Assembly: GCA_037442365.1 (NCBI GenBank)
Contig: JBBIQK010000074.1
Span: 1 to 9,089 of the forward strand
Source: GBS-DC sp037442365
GTDB taxonomy: Bacteria; Armatimonadota; Fimbriimonadia; Fimbriimonadales; GBS-DC
Direction of reading: 5' to 3'
Length of the DNA stretch: 9,089 nt
Shown here: positions 1-7,287 of the stretch, in pieces
How the letters are laid out: every line of letters starts with the position of its first letter
Position numbering within the stretch: the first letter of the stretch is position 1
Notes under the pieces: model-generated
Database searches by the model: none
The model's input: only the letters and a program-made list of their open reading frames with translations
What the model was told of the DNA's origin: nothing
Program-made: the position numbers and the translations under genes

Positions 1-19
1 CCGTTGGGCGTGCAGGCGG

Positions 20-25
20 TATACT
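20..25 (+). promoter_or_regulatory. -10 box of the Uma2 gene, predicted leaderless
   Basis: TATACT ends six bases before the ATG at 32. A transcript starting at the normal distance would begin at, or within a base of, the A of the start codon, so the mRNA would be leaderless. There is no Shine-Dalgarno-like purine run in the bases just before the ATG. The -35 region would lie at or beyond the window edge and cannot be judged. Confidence 0.5.
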
Positions 26-31
26 CTAAGT

Positions 32-652
32 ATGGCGAAGGTATTGTCGCGCGTCTCTCCTGCGAGTCGGGTAGACCCCCGCCGTCGGTTCACCCGCGCC
101 GAGCTGGAGCGGATGTACGACGCGGGCGTACTAAACCCCGACGAGAAAATCGAACTCATCAACGGCGAACTCATCGCAAAGGAGCTGCCCATGAAAAGCG
201 CACACGCCACCGCGATTAGCCTGTGCGAGGAAGTGTTGCGTCAGGCGTTCGGAAGGGGATATGTCGTTCGGGGACAGTTGCCGCTGGCGTTGAGTGAGCG
301 CGACCAACCCCTGCCTGATGTCGCCGTTGTGGAAGGCTCTATCCGCGACTTTGCACACGCCCACCCCACTCGCGCCCTGCTGGTGGTCGAAGTCAGCGAA
401 ACGACCCTGCGGTTGGATCGCCACACCAAAGCCAGTCTGTATGCGTGGGCGGGGGTTCCTGAATACTGGATAGTGAACCTTGCGGAGGGGGTGCTGGAGG
501 TGTTTCGGGAGCCTGCGCCGATGCGGGGGCAGCCGTATGGGTACGGCTATCGTCAGCAGGCGGTGTACCGCGCGGGGGAGACAATCTGCCCCGTCGCCAA
601 GCCTGAAGTCCCCATCGCCATCGCCGACCTGCTGCCTGCAGGGGAAGAGTAG
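32..652 (+). CDS. Uma2 family protein (DUF820), putative PD-(D/E)XK endonuclease
   Basis: 206 aa, the usual length of Uma2/DUF820 proteins, which have a restriction-endonuclease-like fold but whose biological substrate is unknown. Landmarks are the N-terminal FTRAELERMYDAGVL segment (20-34), EKIELINGELI (38-48), PDVAVVEG (95-102), LLVVEVSE (116-123) and TKASLYAWAGVPEYWIVN (132-149). By family analogy Asp96, Glu120 and Lys133 are the likely catalytic acidic and basic residues; this is inferred from motif spacing, not from an alignment. No signal peptide or membrane segment is visible. The start is the first ATG and is supported by a -10 box six bases upstream. The gene converges on the ATPase gene, with 49 bases between the stop codons. 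Uma2 genes often occur in many scattered copies per genome in Cyanobacteria, Chloroflexota and Armatimonadota, so the location says little about function. The family call is firm; nuclease activity is not shown. Confidence 0.9.
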   Translation: MAKVLSRVSPASRVDPRRRFTRAELERMYDAGVLNPDEKIELINGELIAKELPMKSAHATAISLCEEVLRQAFGRGYVVRGQLPLALSERDQPLPDVAVVEGSIRDFAHAHPTRALLVVEVSETTLRLDRHTKASLYAWAGVPEYWIVNLAEGVLEVFREPAPMRGQPYGYGYRQQAVYRAGETICPVAKPEVPIAIADLLPAGEE

Positions 653-701
653 TCTCGGTTCGTCGGGGCACGCTTTGCCAGGCGACGCCGCAAACTTCCC
701 C

Positions 702-2426
702 TCAATCGGCAGCAACCTCTGCCGCTGTCTGTTCAATAGCGTCCAGAACCTCGCGCACTTCGGGGTCTATCAACTCAGGGGGCGTGTAGCGCGCCAGCAG
801 ATGGAGGTCCGACTTCTGCAGGCGGTTGCTGCGGTTCAGTCGCTCGTAGAAGCGCTTGAAGAGCGGGGTCAGAAACTCGTCGCTCGCCTTCAGGTCATGG
901 CTGAACGGGTCGGGCTTGCCCAGTGTTTCGAGGGCGCGGCTCAGCTCGTCGATGCACTCCTGCATCAGCGCGCGCAGCTCCTCAACTCGCCTTTGTGTGA
1001 ACAGGTTGGGGGAACCCTCCGTCGCGCCCGTCTCCCGATACGCCTCTGCCTCTGCGAAGTTCATCAGCGTCTCGCAGGTGCAGAGGTAGTTCTCGATTTC
1101 CCGACGACGCCACATGCGCATCTGCAGGCGTCTGTCGTCAGGCAGGTCGCGCTCCAGCCGATCGAAAACGGCAATCCCTTTCAGGTTGGGGAGCGCCTCG
1201 CGCAGTCCGTGAAAGTGTTCCTGCGCTTTCACGGGCTGATTGCCCACATACTTGACGAAGGGGCGCTCCAGCGCGTGCTTTGCTGGGTGCGCCAGCTGCG
1301 CAGCGAACGCCTGCAAAATTGCCAGATCGGTCGCGCCCTCCAGATACAGCACCCATCCCTTCTGCGCCGCCTGATAGTAGTCCACATAAGGAATGTCGCG
1401 CAGCGACTTGAGTACCTGCTGTCCCCGATCGTCGATTCGATGCGGGCGTCCCACGAAGGCGACCACCATATCCCGATCCGCTGCCTCGTTGAGCAGCACT
1501 TCGGAATGGCTGGCGCAGATAATCTGGCTGTGCGTCCGCTCAGCGAGGTCCGCCAGCAGGTTGTAGACCTCGCGCTGGCGCAGAATCTCCAGATGCGCGT
1601 CTGGCTCGTCGATGAGGATCACTGCGCCGGGGTTCGCCTCCAGGTACGCCAGTAGGAGCAGGATTTGCTGCTGCCCGCGCCCGCCCAGACTAATCTCCAG
1701 GCGCGTTTTCTGGGGTGTGCGATAATACAGTTCCAGCTCCCCACGCTCTTGCAGGTACTGCGGCGGTTCCAGTTCAATCAGAAACATCTGGTGTATGGCT
1801 TCGACAATCGCGTTCCATCGTTCGGGAAAGTTCTCGTAGACCTGATAACAGAGATTGCGCAGCACTTCGGCGGTTCTGCCCTCGCCGATGCGCACCTGCA
1901 CGGCGCCCTGTTCGAGGCGCAGCTCGCTCGGCGCCAAGCCCGACATCGGCGGCAGATAGGCGACGCGCACCTGACGCGCCGCTTGCGGTACAGCAATCCG
2001 ACGCCCATCCGAGTCGCGCATCGGACGGCAGTAAAACGACTCCTCGTTCGCGTAGTCGAACTCCATCCCGCAGCGCCATGCCGCTCCGTTGTCTTCGCCC
2101 TCGACCAGTATCTCGATAGTCAGGTTCTGTGTGCCGCCGTTGAGTTTCGCGGCGCGTGTGCGCAGGTCGCGCCACAGGAAGTTCGCGGCGGCGACGGGCG
2201 CGCTGGTCAAATCCTTTCGGTTCAGCGCGACGCCCGGACGCTTCTCGGGCGCCTGCCCGCCGCGTTTTTCGAACCAGCGCTTGACGCCCAGTTCCCAGAG
2301 CGCCAGCGCCTGCAGAGCGGAAGTCTTACCAGAGTTGTTCGGTCCGACGAACAGCACACGCTGTCCCAGCTCGATATCGATCTCCTCGAATAGCTTGAAC
2401 CGTCGTACCAGCAGGCGGGTCAACAT
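702..2426 (-). CDS. AAA/ABC-type ATPase, OLD-like, with possible C-terminal TOPRIM domain
   Basis: 574 aa. The N-terminal half is an SMC/RecF/OLD-type ABC ATPase: N-terminal strand and RRFKLFEEIDIEL (8-20), Walker A GPNNSGKT (28-35), ABC-signature region ISLGGRGQQQ (245-254), Walker B AVILIDEPDAHLE (268-280; Asp273, Glu274) and H-loop ICASHS (303-308). The C-terminal half has YLEGATD (361-367) and IAVFDRLERD (418-427), which fit the glutamate and first aspartate motifs of a TOPRIM nuclease, then WRRREIENYL (439-448), a motif I associate with OLD-like ATPases. The canonical DxD is not clear, so nuclease activity is uncertain. OLD-family proteins include phage P2 Old and GajA of Gabija, both with antiviral roles, but no GajB-like helicase is adjacent here. 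The ATG lies four bases after the lepA stop, with AAGGTG at 2445-2440 as a distant Shine-Dalgarno candidate, so it is probably cotranscribed and perhaps translationally coupled with lepA. Function is unknown; defence or DNA repair are the leading options. Confidence 0.85.
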   Translation of the reverse strand: MLTRLLVRRFKLFEEIDIELGQRVLFVGPNNSGKTSALQALALWELGVKRWFEKRGGQAPEKRPGVALNRKDLTSAPVAAANFLWRDLRTRAAKLNGGTQNLTIEILVEGEDNGAAWRCGMEFDYANEESFYCRPMRDSDGRRIAVPQAARQVRVAYLPPMSGLAPSELRLEQGAVQVRIGEGRTAEVLRNLCYQVYENFPERWNAIVEAIHQMFLIELEPPQYLQERGELELYYRTPQKTRLEISLGGRGQQQILLLLAYLEANPGAVILIDEPDAHLEILRQREVYNLLADLAERTHSQIICASHSEVLLNEAADRDMVVAFVGRPHRIDDRGQQVLKSLRDIPYVDYYQAAQKGWVLYLEGATDLAILQAFAAQLAHPAKHALERPFVKYVGNQPVKAQEHFHGLREALPNLKGIAVFDRLERDLPDDRRLQMRMWRRREIENYLCTCETLMNFAEAEAYRETGATEGSPNLFTQRRVEELRALMQECIDELSRALETLGKPDPFSHDLKASDEFLTPLFKRFYERLNRSNRLQKSDLHLLARYTPPELIDPEVREVLDAIEQTAAEVAAD

Positions 2427-2430
2427 GGCA

Positions 2431-4230
2431 TTAATCGCTCACCTTCAGCACGCTCAGGAACGCCTCCTGGGGCACTTCGACCGCGCCGACCTGCTTCATG
2501 CGTTTCTTGCCCTCTTTCTGGCGTTCCAGCAGCTTGCGCTTGCGCGTGATGTCGCCCCCGTAGCACTTGGCTATTACATTTTTGCGGAACGGCTTGATGG
2601 TCTCGGAGGCTATTACGCGCGCGCCAATCGCCGCCTGCAGGCGCACTTCGAACTGCTGGCGCGGCACCACATCCTTGAGCTTCTCCACCAGCGTCCGCGC
2701 CCGCGGATAGGCGCGCTCGCGCGGCGCGATGAAACTCAGTGCGTCCACCGGGTCGCCGTTAATCAGGATGTCAATCTTCACCATGTCCGCCTCGCGGTAG
2801 CCCGCAGGCTCGTAGTCGAACGACGCATAGCCTCGTGTGCGCGTCTTGAGCTGGTCATAAAAATCGAGCAGAATCTCGCTCAGTGGCAGGCGATAGTAGA
2901 GAATCACGCGCTGGGGCGTGGGGTACTCCATCCGCACGAACTCGCCCCGCCGATTCATACACAGATCCATCACCGCGCCCACATAGTCGTTGGGAACCAT
3001 CACCGTCGCGTTCACAATCGGCTCTTCGACTTTTTCGATTTTGCCGGGGTTGGGCCAGTGGGTGGGGTTATCGATTTCCACCAGCTTACCGTCTTCGGTG
3101 TAGACGCGGTAGGCGACGCTGGGCGCGGTGGCAATCAGTTCGAGCCCGAATTCGCGCTCCAGCCGCTCCTGCACGATTTCCATGTGCAGCAGCCCCAGAA
3201 AGCCGCAGCGGAACCCGAACCCCAGCGCCGCGCTGTTTTCAGGCTCGAAGCTGATGGCGGCGTCGTTGAGGCTGAGTTTCTCCAGCGCGTCGCGCAGGTC
3301 GGCGTACTTGTCGCCCTCCACGGGGTACAGCCCGCAGAAGACCATCGGCTTGACCTTACGGAAGCCGGGCAGCGGTTCGGCGGCGGGGCGCGTCGCGTCG
3401 GTAATCGTGTCGCCCACCTGCGCGTCCTTGACCGACTTGATGGACGCCGTGATGTAGCCCACCTCGCCCGTGTGCAGTGCCTGCGCGGGGCACAGCTTCG
3501 GCGTGAAGTAGCCCACCTGCGCCACTTCGAAAGTCTTGCCGTTCGACATGAACATAATCTTATCGCCAGGCTTGACGCAACCGTCCACCACGCGCACATA
3601 GGCGACCACGCCGACATAGGCGTCGTAGTGCGAGTCGTAGACCAGCGCGCGCAGCGGGGCGTTCGGGTCGCCGCTGGGTGGGGGCACACGCTCGACAATC
3701 GCGTCCAGAATCTCGGCGATGCCGATCCCCTCCTTCGCGCTGGCGAGAATCACCTCGTCGGCTTCAATTAGCAACGCATGTTCTATCTCCTCTTTGACGC
3801 GCTCTGGTTCGGCGGCGGGCAGGTCGATTTTGTTGATAACGGGCACAATCGCCAGCCCCTGATTGTACGCCAGGTTCGTGTTGGCGATAGTCTGCGCCTC
3901 CACCCCCTGCGCGGCGTCCACCACGAGAATCGCCCCTTCGCATGCGGCAAGGCTGCGCGAGACCTCGTAGGTGAAGTCCACATGCCCAGGCGTGTCGATA
4001 AGGTTCAGCTGGTAGGTGTTGCCGTCTTTGGCGGTGTACGACAGGCGCACGGCGGTCATCTTGATGGTGATGCCCCGCTCGCGCTCCAGATCCATCGTAT
4101 CCAGCACTTGCTCGACGGCTGTCCCGCGCTGAATCGCGCCCGTATACTCCAGCAATCGGTCAGCGAGGGTGGACTTCCCATGGTCGACATGGGCGATGAT
4201 GCAGAAGTTGCGTATCAACGCCTGATTCAT
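2431..4230 (-). CDS. lepA: Elongation factor 4 (LepA), ribosome-associated GTPase
   Basis: 599 aa, the normal length for LepA/EF4, a translational GTPase that acts on the ribosome and has been linked to back-translocation and to 30S biogenesis. All GTPase motifs are present: G1 AHVDHGKST (13-21), switch I RGITIK (52-57), G3 DTPGHVD (79-85), G4 NKID (133-136) and G5 SAK (164-166). The diagnostic LepA C-terminal domain is intact, with YGGDITRKRKLLERQKEGKK near the end, followed by the PQEAFLSVLK tail. The start MNQALIRNFCIIAHVDHGKST aligns with the normal LepA N-terminus. No Shine-Dalgarno sequence precedes the ATG; instead TACAAT lies nine bases upstream, so the message is probably leaderless or has only a few leader bases. 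It is first in a likely two-gene operon with the OLD-like ATPase and divergent from the acetyltransferase gene. No missing residue or frameshift was seen. Confidence 0.98.
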   Translation of the reverse strand: MNQALIRNFCIIAHVDHGKSTLADRLLEYTGAIQRGTAVEQVLDTMDLERERGITIKMTAVRLSYTAKDGNTYQLNLIDTPGHVDFTYEVSRSLAACEGAILVVDAAQGVEAQTIANTNLAYNQGLAIVPVINKIDLPAAEPERVKEEIEHALLIEADEVILASAKEGIGIAEILDAIVERVPPPSGDPNAPLRALVYDSHYDAYVGVVAYVRVVDGCVKPGDKIMFMSNGKTFEVAQVGYFTPKLCPAQALHTGEVGYITASIKSVKDAQVGDTITDATRPAAEPLPGFRKVKPMVFCGLYPVEGDKYADLRDALEKLSLNDAAISFEPENSAALGFGFRCGFLGLLHMEIVQERLEREFGLELIATAPSVAYRVYTEDGKLVEIDNPTHWPNPGKIEKVEEPIVNATVMVPNDYVGAVMDLCMNRRGEFVRMEYPTPQRVILYYRLPLSEILLDFYDQLKTRTRGYASFDYEPAGYREADMVKIDILINGDPVDALSFIAPRERAYPRARTLVEKLKDVVPRQQFEVRLQAAIGARVIASETIKPFRKNVIAKCYGGDITRKRKLLERQKEGKKRMKQVGAVEVPQEAFLSVLKVSD

Positions 4231-4239
4231 AGCGACGGA

Positions 4240-4245
4240 ATTGTA
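4240..4245 (-). promoter_or_regulatory. -10 box of lepA
   Basis: On the minus strand TACAAT lies nine bases before the lepA ATG (4230). The predicted start site is two to four bases before the ATG, consistent with the lack of a ribosome binding site. No good -35 hexamer sits 16-18 bases upstream. Confidence 0.4.
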
Positions 4246-4269
4246 CCTGAAGCGACTACAATCAGGTAC
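4243..4269. promoter_or_regulatory. Inverted repeat between lepA and the acetyltransferase gene, candidate operator
   Basis: GTACCTGA (4243-4250) and TCAGGTAC (4262-4269) form a perfect 8-bp inverted repeat separated by 11 bases, so the half-site starts are 19 bp apart, close to two helical turns. The repeat overlaps the TACAAT boxes of both divergent promoters. This geometry suits a dimeric repressor, but no regulator gene is adjacent. A hairpin role is less likely because the arms straddle predicted promoter elements. Confidence 0.4.
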
Positions 4270-4272
4270 TAT
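4257..4272 (+). promoter_or_regulatory. -10 candidates of the acetyltransferase gene
   Basis: TACAAT (4257-4262) and TACTAT (4267-4272) are alternative rightward -10 boxes. The first mirrors the leftward lepA box at 4240-4245. Either would give a leader of about 15-70 bases, depending on which GTG is used to start translation. Confidence 0.35.
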
Positions 4273-4336
4273 TCCCAGCGCAGGCGCAGCAGGGGTGTGG
4301 AACGCACTCTGTGTGATTGCGCCTTGTGGCAGCCCT

Positions 4337-5569
4337 GTGTTTCGGCGGCGCAGTGCGACGGAGACGCGGCAAGCGCGACTGGACGAGTCGGACGAGTTCC
4401 TGCAGGCGTTGTGCGCGGGGTTCGCGCTCGACTCGCGCGCGGCGCGACGCTTTTTCTATGACGACCCCTACTTCGAGGTGAACCAGCGGTGGGGGCTGTG
4501 GCTGCAGCACGGGACGGAACGGAAGCTGGTCTCGATACTCACGGCGATACCGCTCACGATTCGGATTGGGACGCGCGCGGTCGCCTGCTACGGGATTTCG
4601 GGGGTGGCGACTCTGCCTGAGTATCGTCGGCGGGGGCTGGCGTCGGCGTTGTTGCAGGCGGTGGTGGACGCGCTCCGTGCGGAGAGCGCGCCGCTGGCGA
4701 TCCTGCAGGCGTTCGACCACAAGTTCTATCGCAAGCATGGCTGGGAGACGGTCAGCTACCTGCCGCAGGCGCGCCTTGCGCCGACGCAATTGCCGCGCTA
4801 TCGTGCGCCCGCGCCCCGTCGCGCCTACCCCAGCGACTACGAAGCCGTGATGCGCCTGCACGAAACGCACGGCGTTCGAGGCACAGGGAGCCTCGTGCGC
4901 GACGAGCGTCGGTGGGAGTTTGTGTTCTGGAACCTGCCGAACCTGTGGGTGGTGGACGGGCAGGAGGGCATCGAAGGCTACCTGTTCTACGATTTTCTGG
5001 ATTCGGGCTGGACACTGCGCGTGCGCGAGCTGCTCTGGCGCACAGAGACGGCGCGTCGTGCGCTCATCAGCTGGCTCGCGGCGAACGAAGAGTCGGTCAA
5101 GGCGATCGAGTTCAACCTGCCGCTGGAGGCGTGGCAGCAGCTGAGCGTCAGCGGCTATCAGTCGCCGCCGGGCGACCCACACACGCCCCTCTACACGCTG
5201 CAGGTGCTGCCCCACCTGATGGCGCGCCCGCTCTCCAGTCGCGCGCTACTGGAGACGCTACTTGGCGGCGCGAATGCGCCCGATGATTTCCAACCGTTCA
5301 CGCTCAGCGTGCGCAGTGAAAACGCGAGCGACCACGAAACGCTCAGCGTCGCGGCGCACGAGGGACGCCTTGCCGTCGGCGACGCACTGCCCGACCTGCC
5401 TGCGCTGACGCTCACCCCGCAGACGCTCGCGCTGCTGGCGTTCGGAACCTTCAGCGTCGGGGAGCTGCACGCGCGGCGGCTCCTGCACGCGCCCGATTCG
5501 ATGCTCCCCACGCTGGAGACGCTCTTCCCCGAACGGCGTCCTGCATTCACGCCCATTGATTACTTTTGA
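4337..5569 (+). CDS. Eis-like GNAT N-acetyltransferase
   Basis: From GTG 4337 the product is 410 aa, matching the length of Eis-type acetyltransferases, which have two GNAT-like domains and a C-terminal SCP2-like domain and acetylate amines using acetyl-CoA. The acetyl-CoA site is clear: GISGVATLPEYRRRGLASAL (residues 86-105), with the RRRGLA pyrophosphate loop. The preceding LVSILTAIPLTIRIG and following LAILQAFDHKFYRKHGWE fit the Eis/GNAT fold. The C-terminus LETLFPERRPAFTPIDYF resembles the conserved Eis-family ending, where the terminal carboxylate takes part in catalysis. The frame is open back to a TTG at 4241, but the first 30-odd codons look unrelated to the family and overlap the lepA promoter. 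GTG 4295, 4313 and 4337 are the real options; 4337 best fits the family start and none has a good Shine-Dalgarno. It converges on RNase J with 13 bases between stops. The substrate is not predictable; aminoglycoside acetylation is known for mycobacterial Eis but is not implied here. Confidence 0.87.
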   Translation: MFRRRSATETRQARLDESDEFLQALCAGFALDSRAARRFFYDDPYFEVNQRWGLWLQHGTERKLVSILTAIPLTIRIGTRAVACYGISGVATLPEYRRRGLASALLQAVVDALRAESAPLAILQAFDHKFYRKHGWETVSYLPQARLAPTQLPRYRAPAPRRAYPSDYEAVMRLHETHGVRGTGSLVRDERRWEFVFWNLPNLWVVDGQEGIEGYLFYDFLDSGWTLRVRELLWRTETARRALISWLAANEESVKAIEFNLPLEAWQQLSVSGYQSPPGDPHTPLYTLQVLPHLMARPLSSRALLETLLGGANAPDDFQPFTLSVRSENASDHETLSVAAHEGRLAVGDALPDLPALTLTPQTLALLAFGTFSVGELHARRLLHAPDSMLPTLETLFPERRPAFTPIDYF

Positions 5570-5571
5570 TG

Positions 5572-5581
5572 GGCGCGCGCC
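5572..5581. other. GC palindrome between convergent stop codons
   Basis: GGCGCGCGCC is a perfect 10-bp palindrome that fills most of the 13-bp gap between the acetyltransferase stop and the RNase J stop. It has no loop and no T tract, so it is not a standard intrinsic terminator. It may be only local GC-rich sequence. Confidence 0.2.
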
Positions 5582-5582
5582 T

Positions 5583-7226
5583 TCAGACCTCCGTCACGAC
5601 GGCGACCACCATCGGGCGGCGGCTCAGGTGCTTGCGGCAGAACTTGCGCAACACCTGCGTCAGCTCCTCGCGGATGTTGTCCCAGTCGCCGATTTCGGCG
5701 GGCGCCATTTTGCCCAGCGTCTCCAGAATCGCCTCGCGCGCGAGTTCGGGCTGAATCTCGTTTTGCCAGTCGAATCCGCGCAAAATAAACTGCGGGTCGT
5801 CCACCAGCTCGCCCGTCTGCTCGCGCAGGGCAATCAGTGCGACGAGGATGCCCTCCTGTGCGATATGGCGGCGGTCGCGAATCAGCGCTTCGGGCACGCC
5901 GCCCTCGACACCCTCCTCAATTAACAGCCTGCCTGCGGGCACTTTCTCGCCCAGCGTCGCGACTCCGTTCTCGATGCGCAGCACGGAGCCGTTCTCCAGC
6001 AGGAACATCTGCTCGTTGCGGTAGCCCATCTGGCGCGCCAGCTCGAAGTACGCCGCCTGATGGCGCGGCTCGCCATGCACAGGCGCAAGGTAGCGCGGCT
6101 TGAGCAGGCTAATCATGAGCTTCAGCTCCTCCTGGCTCGCGTGCCCCGACACATGCACGGGGGCAATCCCGTCGTGATAGACCTTCGCGCCCAGTCGCAC
6201 GAGGCGGTTCACCGTGCGCCATACGAGGCTCTCGTTGCCCGGGATGGGCGTCGCGGACAGAATCACCGTGTCGCCGGGTGCAATCTTCAGGCGGGGGTAT
6301 TCGTCGGCGGCAATCTGGCTGAGCGCGGAGAGCGGCTCGCCCTGACTGCCCGTCGTCAGCACCAGAATCTGCTCAGGGGGGTAGTCGTCAATCTGGCGCG
6401 AGTTAATGAGCGTGCCCGGCTCGGCGCGCAGGTAGCCGCGCTGCAGGGCAATGTCCACATTCTGCTCCATGCGCCTGCCCAGCACAGCGACCTTGCGTCC
6501 GTAGAGCTGCGCCATATCAATCGCCTGCTGCAGGCGGTGCAGGTTCGAGGCGAAGGTGGTAATCAGGATACGCCCCTGCGCGCTGGCAAACAGCGTGTAG
6601 TACGAGTCGCTGACCGTGCTTTCGGAGGGCGTCCAGCCCGCGCGTTCGGCGTTCGTGCTGTCGCTGAGGAGCAGCAGCACGCCTTCGTCGCCCAGCCGCG
6701 CCAGATGGTTGAAGTCCGTACGCTCGCCGTCCACGGGCGTGTGGTCGATTTTGAAGTCGCCTGTGAAGACCACGATGCCTTCCGCCGTGCGCAGCGCGTA
6801 GCCCACACAGTCGGGGATGCTGTGCGTCACGCGAATCGGCTCCACCGTGAACCCCGCGACGGTGAAGGGCGCGCCCGGCTTAACCGGGTTCAGTTCGGCA
6901 TCCAGCCGTCGCTCGCGCAGTTTGTTCTCAATCAGCGCGAGCGTCAGCGGCGTGCCGTAAATCGGCGGGTTGCCCAGTCGGGGCAGCAGGTAGGGCAGCG
7001 CGCCCACATGGTCTTCGTGCCCGTGCGTGAGCAAAATCGCGCGCAGCTCGTCGCGGATGCTGAGCAGATACTCCGGGTCGGGAATCACCAGATCGACGCC
7101 CGGCAGGTCTTCACCGGGAAAGGAGATGCCACAGTCTATTACGAGTGCGTCGCCGTTGCAGCGGACGATGTTCAGATTTTTGCCGATTTCGCCTGTACCG
7201 CCCAGTGGGATAATCTCGAGTGCCAA
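5583..7226 (-). CDS. rnj: Ribonuclease J (beta-CASP metallo-beta-lactamase RNase)
   Basis: 547 aa, typical for RNase J, an enzyme with endonuclease and 5'-to-3' exonuclease activity in mRNA decay and rRNA maturation. It opens with LEIIPLGGTGEIGKN (3-17), the hallmark RNase J N-terminus. Metal ligands follow: HGHEDH (68-73), His135 in THSIPDC, and the TGDFK aspartate (157). Beta-CASP motifs are SDSTNAE (188-194), TTFASNLHR (223-231), LTTGSQGEP, HVSGHASQEE and LAPVHGEPRH. The C-terminal region is present to the end. The frame stays open upstream to 7391, but those 55 codons have no family similarity and overlap the divergent gene. TTG at 7226 is chosen because AAGGAGG lies nine bases before it and the product then begins exactly like other RNase J proteins. 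It stands alone, with its own extended -10 promoter. Which paralogue (J1 or J2) cannot be decided. Confidence 0.96.
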   Translation of the reverse strand: MALEIIPLGGTGEIGKNLNIVRCNGDALVIDCGISFPGEDLPGVDLVIPDPEYLLSIRDELRAILLTHGHEDHVGALPYLLPRLGNPPIYGTPLTLALIENKLRERRLDAELNPVKPGAPFTVAGFTVEPIRVTHSIPDCVGYALRTAEGIVVFTGDFKIDHTPVDGERTDFNHLARLGDEGVLLLLSDSTNAERAGWTPSESTVSDSYYTLFASAQGRILITTFASNLHRLQQAIDMAQLYGRKVAVLGRRMEQNVDIALQRGYLRAEPGTLINSRQIDDYPPEQILVLTTGSQGEPLSALSQIAADEYPRLKIAPGDTVILSATPIPGNESLVWRTVNRLVRLGAKVYHDGIAPVHVSGHASQEELKLMISLLKPRYLAPVHGEPRHQAAYFELARQMGYRNEQMFLLENGSVLRIENGVATLGEKVPAGRLLIEEGVEGGVPEALIRDRRHIAQEGILVALIALREQTGELVDDPQFILRGFDWQNEIQPELAREAILETLGKMAPAEIGDWDNIREELTQVLRKFCRKHLSRRPMVVAVVTEV

Positions 7227-7235
7227 TGATTGGAA

Positions 7236-7242
7236 CCTCCTT
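7236..7242 (-). promoter_or_regulatory. Ribosome binding site that fixes the TTG start of RNase J
   Basis: On the minus strand AAGGAGG, a perfect anti-16S match, lies nine bases before TTG 7226. It excludes the upstream in-frame starts. It is the only strong Shine-Dalgarno sequence found at a gene start in this window. Confidence 0.8.
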
Positions 7243-7256
7243 GAAACGCGCCTATA

Positions 7257-7265
7257 AGTATAGCA
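7257..7265 (-). promoter_or_regulatory. Extended -10 promoter of RNase J
   Basis: On the minus strand TGCTATACT is a perfect extended -10 (TGn plus TATACT). The predicted start lies near 7250, giving a leader of about 25 bases that includes the AAGGAGG. It is part of CTATAAGTATAG (7252-7263), a 5+2+5 inverted repeat that could also bind a regulator. Confidence 0.5.
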
Positions 7266-7275
7266 TGCGCTGGGG

Positions 7276-7281
7276 TAGAAT
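7276..7281 (+). promoter_or_regulatory. -10 box of the GspG-like hypothetical gene, predicted leaderless
   Basis: TAGAAT ends six bases before the ATG at 7288, the same distance as in the Uma2 gene. No Shine-Dalgarno sequence is present between it and the ATG. The message is probably leaderless. Confidence 0.5.
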
Positions 7282-7287
7282 CGCGGT

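Noticed and set aside
653..701. Terminator between the convergent Uma2 and ATPase genes
   Set aside because: Weak complementary blocks GGGGAAG/CTTCCCC are 47 bases apart and there is no T tract; not enough to call a terminator.
480..1655. 391-codon + strand frame opposite the ATPase
   Set aside because: It overlaps Uma2 and is antisense to the ATPase motifs; the translated sequence has no domain character.
2089..3771. Long + strand frame of 560 codons opposite lepA and the ATPase
   Set aside because: It is antisense to two genes with full motif sets; long antisense frames are expected in GC-rich DNA.
4241..4336. N-terminal extension of the acetyltransferase to TTG 4241
   Set aside because: It would start 10 bases from the divergent lepA start and inside both predicted promoters; the added residues do not resemble the family.
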